Source: Solanum dulcamara (Eukaryota; Streptophyta; Magnoliopsida; Solanales; Solanaceae). Taken from it: 64,000 nucleotides of DNA. Location: positions 48,030,293-48,094,292 of the forward strand of contig NC_077238.1 in the NCBI RefSeq assembly GCF_947179165.1, written 5' to 3'. How positions within the stretch are numbered: the stretch's first letter is position 1; each line of letters starts with the position of its first letter. A program made the position numbers and the translations under genes. The notes under the pieces are model-generated. The model saw nothing but the letters and a program-made list of their open reading frames with translations, had not been told where the DNA came from and did no database searches. Shown one piece after another: positions 11,880-21,809 of the stretch.

Positions 11880-13107
11880 CTAAAGTGGGAGTAGAATGAA
11901 CAACTGGTGTCTTGGGCTATCCGGTAGAAAGAGGACATTTGGGGAAATCTTGGGCCTTATGCCTAAACTCACCATACAAAAAACTACCTCGAGAACCTGA
12001 ACCTCATAGAGGATAACTAGAAGTGTCAATATGTCCTTCCAAGCCAGAAGAACCACTATAACGTGTCTGACCCTATTTGGATCCACTTGTACCATTAGAG
12101 CTCTGAATAGCTGCCTAGACTGGTATTTCCTGATAACCATGGGTACCTAAACCCGAATATTCCCTTTCTTTAGAGGAATGACCACCAAATCGACCTTGAC
12201 GATGAAATCTCTTTGCCTCGTCCTGTCTAATATACCTGATACTCTTTATCATCCTGGCGTGGTCAATAACACTTTGAAAAGTACCACCAGATAGCACAAA
12301 GGAGGTTGTAGCCTCCTTAAAATAACTAGTGAATCCCTTCACCAATTTCTAATCCGCTCAAACTTAGTGGGAATACTCGACATAGCATAATGAGACAACT
12401 TATGGAAATGAGCGTTGTACTCAGATACGGATAGGGATCCCTATTCCAATCTATCAAACTCATCCTTGCACTAATCACAAAGGCTATAAGGCATAAACCT
12501 CTCAAGAAACTCATCTAAAAACAGCTCCAAACTTATCATAAGGGAACCTACACGCTTACGATAAATAACCGATCTTCACCACTCCTTGGCCACACTTGTA
12601 AACTGATATGAAATGTAAGATACTCCATGTTCCTTAAGAATACTCAGTTTGAACAACCTATCCTAGCACCCAGTCAAAAAATCATAGGCCTACCATTAAA
12701 TTTGGGAGGTGCTAGCTAAACAAATCTCTCAAAGCTCTTTCGCTCAGCTACCAATATGGCAGCACTAGCAGAAACTTGTAGAGCTACAAATCTTGGAGGT
12801 ATGATAGAAGGAGCAGAAGAAAAATCCAAAGTCTATAATCCAACACTAGGCCCCTAAACTAGTTGCGTGGTACCCATTGCGATAAGAGAGCCTGAATACC
12901 TAAAACAACACCAGTAGTCGGACCACCATCCAATATAGCTAAAAGTCTCACTAGTAACTCTTGAAGCATTAGAGGACTATCAAGAACCATAGGAGGATGG
13001 GCTGGCCTCTGCTCCTCAGTCCGCTGTTTGTAATTATGATCGTGCTCATACACCGACTTAGGTGATGGCTCTCTATCTCGGCAATGAGCAGGTGCCACTC
13101 CCTTCAC
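11880..13107 (-). pseudogene. Element A gag remnant
   Basis: Four overlapping pieces in different frames cover the region: 12,859-13,107 (N-terminal), 12,326-12,514, 12,115-12,345 (capsid C-terminal part, with 'QDEAKRFHRQGRFGG') and 11,880-12,140 (before the zinc knuckle). The capsid signature 'LSVSEYNAHF' can be read near 12,400-12,440 once frame shifts are allowed. The zinc-knuckle region near 11,940-11,990 keeps 'HKAQDFPKCP' but has lost its first cysteines. Gag would form the particle that packages element RNA. Confidence 0.6.
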
Positions 13108-13402
13108 TCGATCTCATCTCCTGACTTTACCGCATCCTTTGCCTCACATATGAATTGGGGCTCAGGCAGCAGATGTTGCATCATTCTCTATGACTCTGGC
13201 ATTAGTCCTTACCATATGCGCAAAAGAAATAGATTAGAGGCATACAACACTTGATATGAATAACTCGCACGAAAAGAATCAAAAGAAGAAATTTATTATC
13301 ACAAGTATCTTGTAGCCTCTCAAAGATAATTACGGACTTCTACGTATCCATCCGCGAGACTCTACTAGACCTGCTCTCAACTTATGTGACTAGTGAACCT
13401 AG

Positions 13403-13415
13403 CATTTTGATACCT
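13403..13415 (-). other. Element A degenerate primer-binding site
   Basis: On the minus strand the bases just inside the 5' LTR read AGGTATCAAAATG, close to the initiator-tRNA-Met primer site TGGTATCAGAG seen in elements B and G. It is placed by its position next to the LTR end at 13,419; the match itself is weak. Confidence 0.45.
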
Positions 13416-13418
13416 ATT

Positions 13419-13613
13419 TACCATGACCCAAAAACCGAGGTCATGATGACATACATCCCAAAACACATCCCGATGTGTAATCTTAAAAGTAAAACCATAT
13501 GAGACTTCCAAAGGGAAGTTAGGCCACAAATAAACGCAATAAAAAGACAACAATAAAATTATCCCAAAACCTAGTATCATAAGTTTAAGTGCATCTAAAT
13601 ATAAATCTGAGTC
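13419..13613 (-). repeat. Element A 5' LTR remnant
   Basis: About 195 bases matching 5,747-5,940 of the 3' LTR, including 'aggtcatgatg', 'gtaaaacca' and 'tcataa.tttaag'. The match stops sharply after 'aaatctgagtc' at about 13,613, where the leader of element B begins. The remaining ~2.5 kb of this LTR is not found beyond B within the window. Confidence 0.75.
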
Positions 13614-14002
13614 AAACTTCAAACTGCATTTGTTGCATTTCTTGTCTTGTTTCCTTTCAGGTCTCGACTTTACATTCCAATATTACTTTCATACCTTACT
13701 CAAACAGATAGATATCTTTCGTGTCGTTACTATACTTACCTGCACTTTTCATAACGTCCCATGTTGTCAATTACTTTCTTCTGTTGATGTCGTCCTTTTG
13801 TTAAGATCCAAGGTTAGTATAAGGAATTTTCCCTTGACTCAGATCTATAGCACGATCTCAGATGTAAAAGAAAGGTAACATCCTAAATGCCCTGTAGCTT
13901 CTTGTTTATGGATGCGACATGCAACACATCGATAACCAAGACTCTACTAGATATGGTCTGCAGACAATCTAAGGAAGAACTGCTCTGATACCACTTCTAT
14001 CA
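13614..14002 (-). repeat. Second copy of element B leader and PBS
   Basis: Matches 21,423-21,809 along its whole length. The primer-binding site is at 13,982-13,993 (minus strand TGGTATCAGAGC, a perfect 12-base complement to the 3' end of plant initiator tRNA-Met), nine bases from the LTR end. The open frames over this stretch (13,630-13,878 and 21,215-21,685, plus strand) are chance frames shared through the duplication. Its left end is the junction with element A. Confidence 0.75.
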
Positions 14003-17000
14003 TGACCCAACCCCGTAGGCCACGACTGGAGTCCGACCTGGACCCCTCGTACACATATCTATTAGTTGTGATCACATTGAATCATAAATAAGACAATATC
14101 ATGTAATAAAGCCCCATTGGGCGATAACATTTTCATAAACCTGTAGCCCTTTTCGTTTGTATCACAATATGATAGGGCACGCAAACCGATAAGGCTGCCA
14201 TAACACAATCACATATATCATATATCAGGTAGACCTAGCTGAATCAAACTGACATACACAACCTACATATACATGTCTGCAGACTTCTAAAACTATAAAT
14301 GACAACATATGGCGGGACAGGGCCCCCGCCGTACCCCTAAATGGACAAAACAATTCTATACATGAGTGGACACTACCAAAAACTAGGTCCCGATATAATG
14401 GAGCCTTTCCCAGCTGAGCTGCATGGAATCCCAAGCTGATGGACTCCCAAAACCTGTATCTGTACCTGCGGGCATAAACACAGCCCCCCGAGAAAGGGGG
14501 TCAGTACAACATATGTACTGAGTATGTACAATGGAAGATAATACAATTAGAGGTATATCCAAAATAGAGAAGCAAGGGAACCAATTATCAAATCAGAAAC
14601 ATGTACCAGTACTCTATGAATCACAAAAACATGCATGCTCAAATTTTCAATATAGCTGGCCCCGTTAGGGGTCCGGTGAATCATATATGTAGTAGCAGTA
14701 TCAGGCCTTGTGCCATCAACACCTTATCATAACACATCATCATAATATCAGTATAAGGCCCCAGGCCATCATCACCTTATTACAACAAATCATTATAGTA
14801 TCAGTATCAGGCCCTAGGCCATCATATATATAGATACAGATGTTGTCCCTCTAGTGAAGGACTTGGTGGACAATGTAGTGAATTGCACGAATCTGACAAC
14901 CGGCCTGGGACTCGGAGCAGAAGTGTTACAGTATACACGAGTAGAGTAGTGAGAAAAAAACACAGTTTAAATCATTATCTGAGACTCAATGAAGTCATCA
15001 AGTGAACCCTCACTTAGGGATCAGGGTAGAAGGTATCTGACGTATAATGTGTAACTGTCACTAAGTACTTTGTAAAAAAAGAGTTTTTAGAAATATTAGA
15101 CGTATACCAATGTGAAATATCTAATAGCAGTCCGAGCATTGGTTATCTCAGAGCCTTTTATTTTTTTACAAACAAGAGCTTAGTCAAATCAATTGTTATA
15201 CAGTCATATAGAAGACTCGAAGATAGCAGCTTACTACTTTAAAGTTTAAACATTCAAAAGTGAGTGAGGGTCTTGAAGTCATATTCAGAACCTGGGAATG
15301 GATATACCCCCAAAGCTCATATCATATCCTTCTTACATCTAAGACATGCCAAAAGAGAAAAGATAGGCTTTACATACCTATACCAAAAACATACCAAGAG
15401 AAGCTTCACATACCTTGTCTGAATTATTCCTTATCCTGTTTGCCTAGCCGTCCTTTGAACCTATTCAACATGAAAATAATATGAATATCAACCCCTCTTA
15501 ACTTTCCATCACCCTAGGTTACACCTTAGTATTAATGGAATCTATATCCTTAGTCGTTTCCCCGACTAGTTCTGTTATTTTCTAAGGCATCGCCGAAAAT
15601 TGGGCAGCACCTCTCCTATAATGTGCCCTATCCAAATTTCCAATTAGGTCCCCAAGACCTACAACCAACCAACAACAACAACCTGCATCAATTTACACCA
15701 ACCATATACAATATAAACTCCAAACGACTTACTCAAAAATAGGATATCCAAATAGGGTTTCTAGTTTCCATTTGGCAAAACTTTTAACAGTACGAAGATG
15801 GGGTCGTGTGGATGCAACCAAGATCTCCCCCACATAATTTAGAACATATTTATACCCAGCAACAACAATCCACACCCCTGCATCAGCACCTCATAAGAAC
15901 AATACTTTATTTTGATGACAATTCAACTATAGCGACTCCAATTTAGCTTATTCCGAACATTGAACTTTTTACGACTTTTCCCCAACTTCCAGAATCCAAT
16001 AAGGTGTGTAATACACCCTAATTTAACATCATAAACTTCAAATTAGAGGGTAAGACCTTACCTTACCCGAAAAAGGCTCCAATCTGCCAAGACGCGCCTT
16101 GGAACTTCTCTAGACGCGCTGAAATTATGCGGACTGTTTGTATGACTTCCTCGCTGCTCCAAATTAGAATTTCTGGTTATTAAACATCATTATATAAATG
16201 TAGGATAACATAATCAATTAATTCACGAAATGAAATTCGGAGGCTTACCTCCAAAGGGCCTAACCCGTAGCCCCTCTCTTCTTGCCTCCAACGTTTTTTC
16301 CTCTTCTTTCTTTCACTTTTCTAGACATAAAGATGAAGAGATGGTTCTGTATACATTGTAAGATATATATATACATATCCACGTAGTTGAGGAACACCGT
16401 AGATAATTAATTCATGGAGGAAAGTTGGAAAACTTACCTCAAAGTCTTCAAACCATGGCTGCCTCTTCCTCTCACATTTTCTCTCTATGTTTTGGCTGAT
16501 TTTGGATAATGAACAAGTGAATAGTCATATGGTACATATATATAAGGTGAAATGTGTCAGACCCTAAGGGTGACACATGTCAAGCCCTTATTGGGCCACC
16601 TCAACCATGCTGCCAATAGGGTGCTGCCAATAGGGTGCTGCCATATGGCAGTAGGGTCCACCTCCCCCAAGCAGGTGGGTCATCTACTTGAAGCCAAGAA
16701 GGTGGGTCACCTGCTTCCATGTGGAACTTCCCTAGGCTGCCACGTGGCACCTCCTTTTTCTGCCACATGTCTCCTTCTCCTTTCCCCCTTTGGGTTCGTA
16801 ATCTAGTCTTGTTTTAAGAGTCGATGTAATTTGTACTACGTAAGCTTGATATATCCTTAACTAGCTCAAGTGTATAAGACTTTTAACTTAGTAGCTTACG
16901 TAGGTAAATCGAGTCCTATGACTCATTTTTTTAGCCTCCAACTCTTTCCAGATTCTCACGACTCTATTTCCAGGCTTCCCTCTCACGAGGTATCACATTC

Positions 17001-17097
17001 TTCTTTCCTTCGAGCTATTTGATGTGTGTGGATAGTAGGGGTCTCATGGCTACTTTCAAGAAGATTATGGACACATTTCAAAGTTCAAAAGTGTAAA
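14003..17097 (-). repeat. Element B LTR, low-coordinate copy
   Basis: About 3.1 kb, starting TGACCCAACC on the plus strand and ending next to the polypurine tract at 17,099-17,113. A hand comparison of roughly 245 bases starting at 15,261 with 23,061 gave nine differences, so the two LTRs are near 96% identical there. It contains about three tandem copies of a ~58-base 'atcaggcc...catcatcacctta' unit at 14,697-14,825. The TATA region is at 16,535-16,544. The G-box trio is decayed in this copy: one CACGTG at 16,741, with CATGTG at 16,718 and CACATG at 16,764. Confidence 0.8.
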
Positions 17098-17098
17098 A

Positions 17099-17113
17099 TC
17101 CTTCCCCCCTTTA
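17099..17113 (-). other. Element B polypurine tract
   Basis: On the minus strand the bases read CTAAAGGGGGGAAGG immediately before the low LTR, the expected place and composition of the plus-strand primer. Upstream lies an imperfect 'aacattcagggacgaatgtt' palindrome that is also usual in front of gypsy polypurine tracts. Confidence 0.7.
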
Positions 17114-17339
17114 GAACATTCGTCCCTGAATGTTAAACAAAATCTCCCTTAGAACTTTATACGGAGTATTGGGAGGTTCTTTGTTGTTGTTATAATACAT
17201 ACTCCCACCTGAGTGATTAATATACAGGGTTCAAGAGTTGGGGTTACCTGTAGACATTGGGAAATAGGTACAAATACTTATGTTTCATGTTCTCTTTAGT
17301 TTCCCCGGTCATCCTCTTTCTGGTTTTGGTTTTCCCACC

Positions 17340-18420
17340 GTATCTTAATGGAAGGCACGTCTTTAGTCTACAATCTTCCAGTTTGCTGACCTAAGAGGGA
17401 GATAGGTTTTTCCTCACAAGATTTCATCTCCTGGACCTCATCTATGGAATATACCTTGGGTGACTCGTCAGTACCCTTGCGAAGCATTCTTATCTGATAG
17501 ACTGGGCATATAGTTTCCAAATGAGGTGGTAAGCTCAAGTTACCCACCACATTGCCCATCTTATGAGTAACTTGATATAGTCTAATATATTTTGGGTTAA
17601 GTTCCTTTTTCTGGGTGACTCTGTTATGAACATCCCATCATCAATTTGAACTCTGAATGTCGACGTTGATTATCTGTATATCATTTCTGTTAATTTTGGG
17701 TCGTTAGTCAACCGTTTGCTTAATCATGTCGGGGCCTTTTTAGCTTAGTCTTTCTAACATCGACCCATCCAATAGGGGACTTACACGTCTTGCTCTACCA
17801 ATCTTGTATAGGGCCATTGGGATACAGGATTAGTAGTTATTATTATAGGCAACTTGATAAGTGATAGATAATCATCCCAGCTATCTTTAAAGTTAACAAC
17901 ACCAGCTCATGACATATCTTCTAGCGTCTGATAGTATGCTTAGTCCGTTCAGCAGCTCAAAGGAAAATGCGGTACGAAGACCTGTCTGTGCTCCCAATCT
18001 CTTCTTGGACTGATCTCTAGACGTTAATCATAATTAAAGTCCCTTTATCTGAGATATTAATTGGGGAAACCTCACGGAACCTTACCATTCTCCATGTTCT
18101 ATAACTCCGCCTAATATTAGCTACATAGGTGCTCTTGATTAGAAGCAAATGGGCTGATTTATTAGCCTACTCACAATAACCCATATAGAACCCTACTCTT
18201 ATAGAGTAAAAAATAGGTTCATAATGATGTTGATAATTTGGGAACTGTTAGCCTCGTATAGTCCTTCTCGACTCTTTTTAGAACTTTAATTGGCATTCGA
18301 TCTTTTGAGTCCTTCTTCCCTTTTTTTTCCAATCCTTAAGGTTGGCTACCCAATAATGCTGCAGTCCTCTCATATAATGGCTCTCGTAGTCATTCTGTGA
18401 TTTTTCTAACATGATCTGGC
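17340..18420 (-). pseudogene. Element B remnant of integrase and chromodomain linker
   Basis: 17,368-17,559 (minus) reads 'NLSLPPHLETICPVYQIRML' and then an acidic linker, the region between integrase and chromodomain in gypsy pol. Near 17,830-17,940 a segment reads 'QTLEDMS' and 'DSWDDYLSLI', corresponding to the end of the integrase core. Everything is crossed by stops and shifts. The order towards the LTR is correct for the minus strand. No RT or gag could be read with confidence further up. Confidence 0.6.
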
Positions 18421-19327
18421 ATAATTTTGATGGAATTTTGGCGTATATACTCGCCATCCTATAGTAACCAGCTAGTTCCGCAAGTTTCGTTTAAACTCTT
18501 TCTCCACTTTCCTTAGCCCCACTTGTAATATTCTAGACACATTATCCTGTGTCATTTTCTTCCTTACAAATTGACGAGAGGGTACAAGAAGTATCCTAGC
18601 GTTATCTTGCTAGTCCTCATGTTTTACCTTGCCTTTTTCTCCCTTATCCTACATTTGATGTCGGGGGAGCTCTTTGGCCCAATCGTGGCCATTTATTATG
18701 TCACTCGTTGTACCAATTCCATCTCGAGAGTTTTTCTTAACCTATCTTTGCATCTCTCAGTAGTTAATTGTAACTTGGGCTTCTTTGCCTAGAATAATAG
18801 CTATGGGGATTCCGTAAGGTCTTACCATTTCTTCACCCTATAATTTTACACCTTCTCGGCTGAGTAGGTAGCCTTTGATCAAAGGAGAAAGGGCCAATAT
18901 CGTTAATCTATGGGTAACATTCCCATCAGAGTCATCTATCGAAGGAGTGTGGAATGAGTCTTGTAGTCCTGGTCATATTATGGAATTTCCGACTTTGGGT
19001 ATTACTTCCTGGCTTCCATAAATTATACCAATTAGTACCCTTACCTTTTTGGGTTTTGCTTTTTGTTTCTTTTTCGCCCTCAGAGTTGGCTACCAAGTGG
19101 TGTCGAAATTCCCTCGCCCACTGGCCCATATAGTAATTCTGTGGTTTTCCTCTCATTAACTGGTTCTATGTTGAAGAGTTGTGGAATTTGAGTGTGTCGT
19201 CAGTTAGCAGTTAGCTAATCCTTCTTGTCTTGCTTAATCCTTTTTACAATACCCTTAATGTAACGTATAGTATTCCAGGAACATAATCTCATGTCATTCC
19301 TCTGCCGCTAGTTCCGATTCTTCCATC
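18421..19327. other. Decayed interior of element B, no readable gene
   Basis: No domain recognised. Two stretches (about 18,350-18,575 and 19,080-19,320) look like diverged copies of each other: both contain 'ttctgtg.tttt.ct', then a 'gtaata/tagtattc' block, then 'ctc/gtgtcatt'. The minus-strand frame at 18,932-19,156 falls in the second copy and has no known domain. Confidence 0.4.
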
Positions 19328-19447
19328 TCGCGTGATCACACCAGCACTAACACATTAAGTTCCATCAAAATTTCGAGGTTAAGCGTGCTGGGTTAAGAGT
19401 AATACAGGGATGGGTGACCTCCCTGGGAAGTCTTGGTGTTGCGTTTC
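19328..19447 (+). pseudogene. Degenerate full-length 5S rRNA-like sequence
   Basis: About 120 bases align without gaps to plant 5S rRNA from end to end. Readable blocks are 'GATCACACCAGCACTAA', 'TTAAGCGTGCT' (A-box region), 'GGGATGGGTGACCTCC' (intermediate element) and 'CTGGGAAGTCTTGGTGTTG' (C-box region). Most differences are C-to-T or G-to-A, for example in the CACCGG part near base 25 of the gene. It lies on the plus strand inside the interior of element B, with no second 5S copy or spacer next to it, so it is not part of an rDNA array. Possible origins: a Cassandra-type element (TRIM with 5S in its LTR), a 5S-derived SINE, or a stray 5S copy. It is unlikely to be a working 5S gene. Confidence 0.85.
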
Positions 19448-21422
19448 ATTGTAATCCTTGCCATAATGTGTGGGGCACTCAACTTCGCTCTAGATTTACC
19501 TCAGCGTTGTCTCGCGAGTCTTTATGTTTTGCCGTGTCCTTTCGTCTGTTATCTTGCATCCAGTATCGGCGTAGACCTTTAGCTCCACTATCCTCTATTC
19601 ACTTTGTGTTCTCCTCATTTTCTACCACAGGAGGCTTTCTATTCCTTTTTCTTTGGTTATTTATCTATCGCAACATCATTTGCGACTAACTCTATAACCA
19701 ACATTTTGGATTTTGGTCTAGCATGTTGTCATTATCCTTTGTAATGTCTCTTAAGTTGATTGATATCCTTTCATGGTTACACTCTTTTATTTTTATACGT
19801 AGCCGCCTTCTAGTGTTATGTTATTCAGGGTCTCGTCACAAACTTCTTATCGCTGCCTTATGTAGCATTCTAGCTTCCATCCAATTATTGGTAGCTTTCG
19901 GACCTTTCTAACTTGGTTTGGCAAGATATCTTATTGAAGTTTAGACGCCTATCTCACATAAATTGCTATATCAATTGCCTCCTCCTACCTTTGCCATTTC
20001 CTCATTAACTTCCCCCCTTTACAAGGTACTCGTACTTTCATTTGCTTGTACCTTGCTCTATGTCTCTTTGTCCAGTCTCAATTTCGCCCAATCTCTTCCA
20101 CTAATCTACTTGGCACTGCATCATGTCTCCTTCTATCTTCATATTTTATAATCGGACTATCCGCGTACGGAGCCTTGGCTAAATCACGAAGTGACAAGAA
20201 CTTTTCCATACATAGTGCGACATCTCCTTTATTAATCTGTACTTAAGTAGTGGGGCTCATGGAACAACTCGTCCAAGGCCACCTTCTACTTATCTTCATC
20301 AAAATTTAACTAGTACTTGTAGTCGTTCCAATCTTAATTAGGCGGTGCTAGTACTCCGACAATAACTGTTCAAGAATCTTTTGAAATAGTAGCTTTACCC
20401 CAACCTATATCCTTTATTCCTTGGGGTGAAGGTAGGTTACACCAATTATTTCTTAAGTTTGTCTTCCTCGTCCCTTAAGGGTTCCACTATTTCTGGGGCG
20501 ACGTTGTGTACACGCGTCATTTTTTTTGTATCTTAAGCCCCATGCTCTTACTGCGTTCTGAATTCAGGCCTTTAACTTAGTCAATGCGTACTAAGTGTGT
20601 CTTACTAGTGGTTCCACTTTATCCCTGCATACTCGTATCACACTGTTCAATTCATACTTACATATCCCCCTTTTAATTCGTATTCGTATTCAGTCCCTGA
20701 CATCTCCTTGAGATACTTCCGTTAGGAATTCTTTTCCCAACTAGTCAGTGGAGAACTATAAACTGTTATCATAAATCATTTTTCAACCATTGTTGAAAGA
20801 ACCCAGAATCTCTTAAACATCACAGTACTTCTGTTAATACTTGACCTACCTGGTCCCCTTACGAGTTTATCCTCGAGTTATGAACAACTCATATAATTTA
20901 CAATAGGAGCCGGGGGTTTGGTATTTTCAAAAATGAGTGAAGCTCAATTACTGGACATCTTACTTTTCAACCTGAGCTTCTCTTTTTTTTCTACAGCATA
21001 GTTACAGCTGGAGATACTGTGGTCTGAACTATACTACTCAGACAGACTTTTGTTTCTCCGTAATAAACTTCCCCGAGTAAAAGGGTATCCCTTATGGACG
21101 ACCTGAAGAGTACCTCTTACAGCTTTAGTTAACCATAATGGGGGTACTTGGTATCAACTTCCAAGACATCTTAAGACTTTATGTTTCATTCTCTTTTCTT
21201 GTTCTTGGAAAATTTTGGCAGAGTTTCCTCTACATTTCTTACTTATCCCAAAACCTGCACGCAAAAAATACCAACAATGCCTCACAGGGCCTACACATTT
21301 ATATATATATTCAGGTCATATCACAGCCGCACAGGGCTTTCAATATCATCTCATATCGCAGCCACACAGGGCTTTCAATGTTAATAATAATATAAAAATA
21401 CTGGACTTACCTCATACATCAA
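19448..21422. other. Decayed interior of element B, no readable gene
   Basis: Several short plus-strand open frames (19,414-20,246) overlap one another in different frames and are rich in Leu, Ser and Phe, as expected from pyrimidine-rich decayed DNA; none has a domain. By position this should be gag and early pol of element B on the minus strand, but I cannot read either. A ~43-base 'cacagggctttcaat' unit is repeated twice near 21,310-21,380. Confidence 0.4.
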
Positions 21423-21809
21423 ACTTCAAACTGCATTTGTTGCACTTCCTAACTTCTTTCCTTTCAGGTCTCGACTTTACATTCCAATATTACTTTCATA
21501 CCTTACTCAAACAGATAGATATCTTTCGTGTCGTTACTCTACTTACCTGCATGCTTCGTGACGTCCCATGTCGTCAATTACTTTCTTCAGTTGATGTCAT
21601 CCTTTTGTTAAGATCCAAGGTTAGTACAAGGACTTTTCCTATGACTCAGATCAATAGCACGATCTCAGATGTGAAAGAAAGGTAACATCCTAAATTCCCT
21701 GTAGCTTCCTGTTTATGGATGTGGCATGCAACACATCGATAACCAATACTCTACTAGACATGGTCTGCAGACAATCCAAGGATGAACTACTCTGATACCA
21801 CTTCTATCA
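21423..21809 (-). other. Element B primer-binding site and leader
   Basis: The primer-binding site at 21,790-21,800 reads TGGTATCAGAG on the minus strand, complementary to the 3' end of initiator tRNA-Met, nine bases from the LTR. The leader continues to about 21,423, where similarity to the second copy (13,614) ends. Confidence 0.75.

Larger units (their letters stand above)
5747..13613 (-). mobile_element. Element A: Ty3/gypsy chromovirus with truncated 5' LTR
   Basis: Read on the minus strand the order is: 5' LTR remnant (13,613-13,419), primer-binding site, gag, protease, RT, RNase H, integrase, chromodomain, 3' LTR (8,413-5,747). A chromodomain at the pol C-terminus and LTRs beginning TGTAATGACC fit the Tekay/Del type of plant chromovirus (inference from layout). 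Every domain is broken by stops or frameshifts and the protease catalytic Asp is replaced, so the element is dead. All but about 195 bases of the 5' LTR is missing where element B begins. Confidence 0.85.

Noticed and set aside
19414..20246. Run of plus-strand frames after the 5S-like sequence
   Set aside because: Overlapping, in different frames, Leu/Ser/Phe-rich from pyrimidine-rich DNA, no domain; the first one starts inside the 5S-like sequence.
21215..21685. 156-codon plus-strand frame, the longest outside gag-pol remnants in the left half
   Set aside because: It covers element B's leader antisense to the element; its second copy at 13,630-13,878 is shortened, and no domain is seen.
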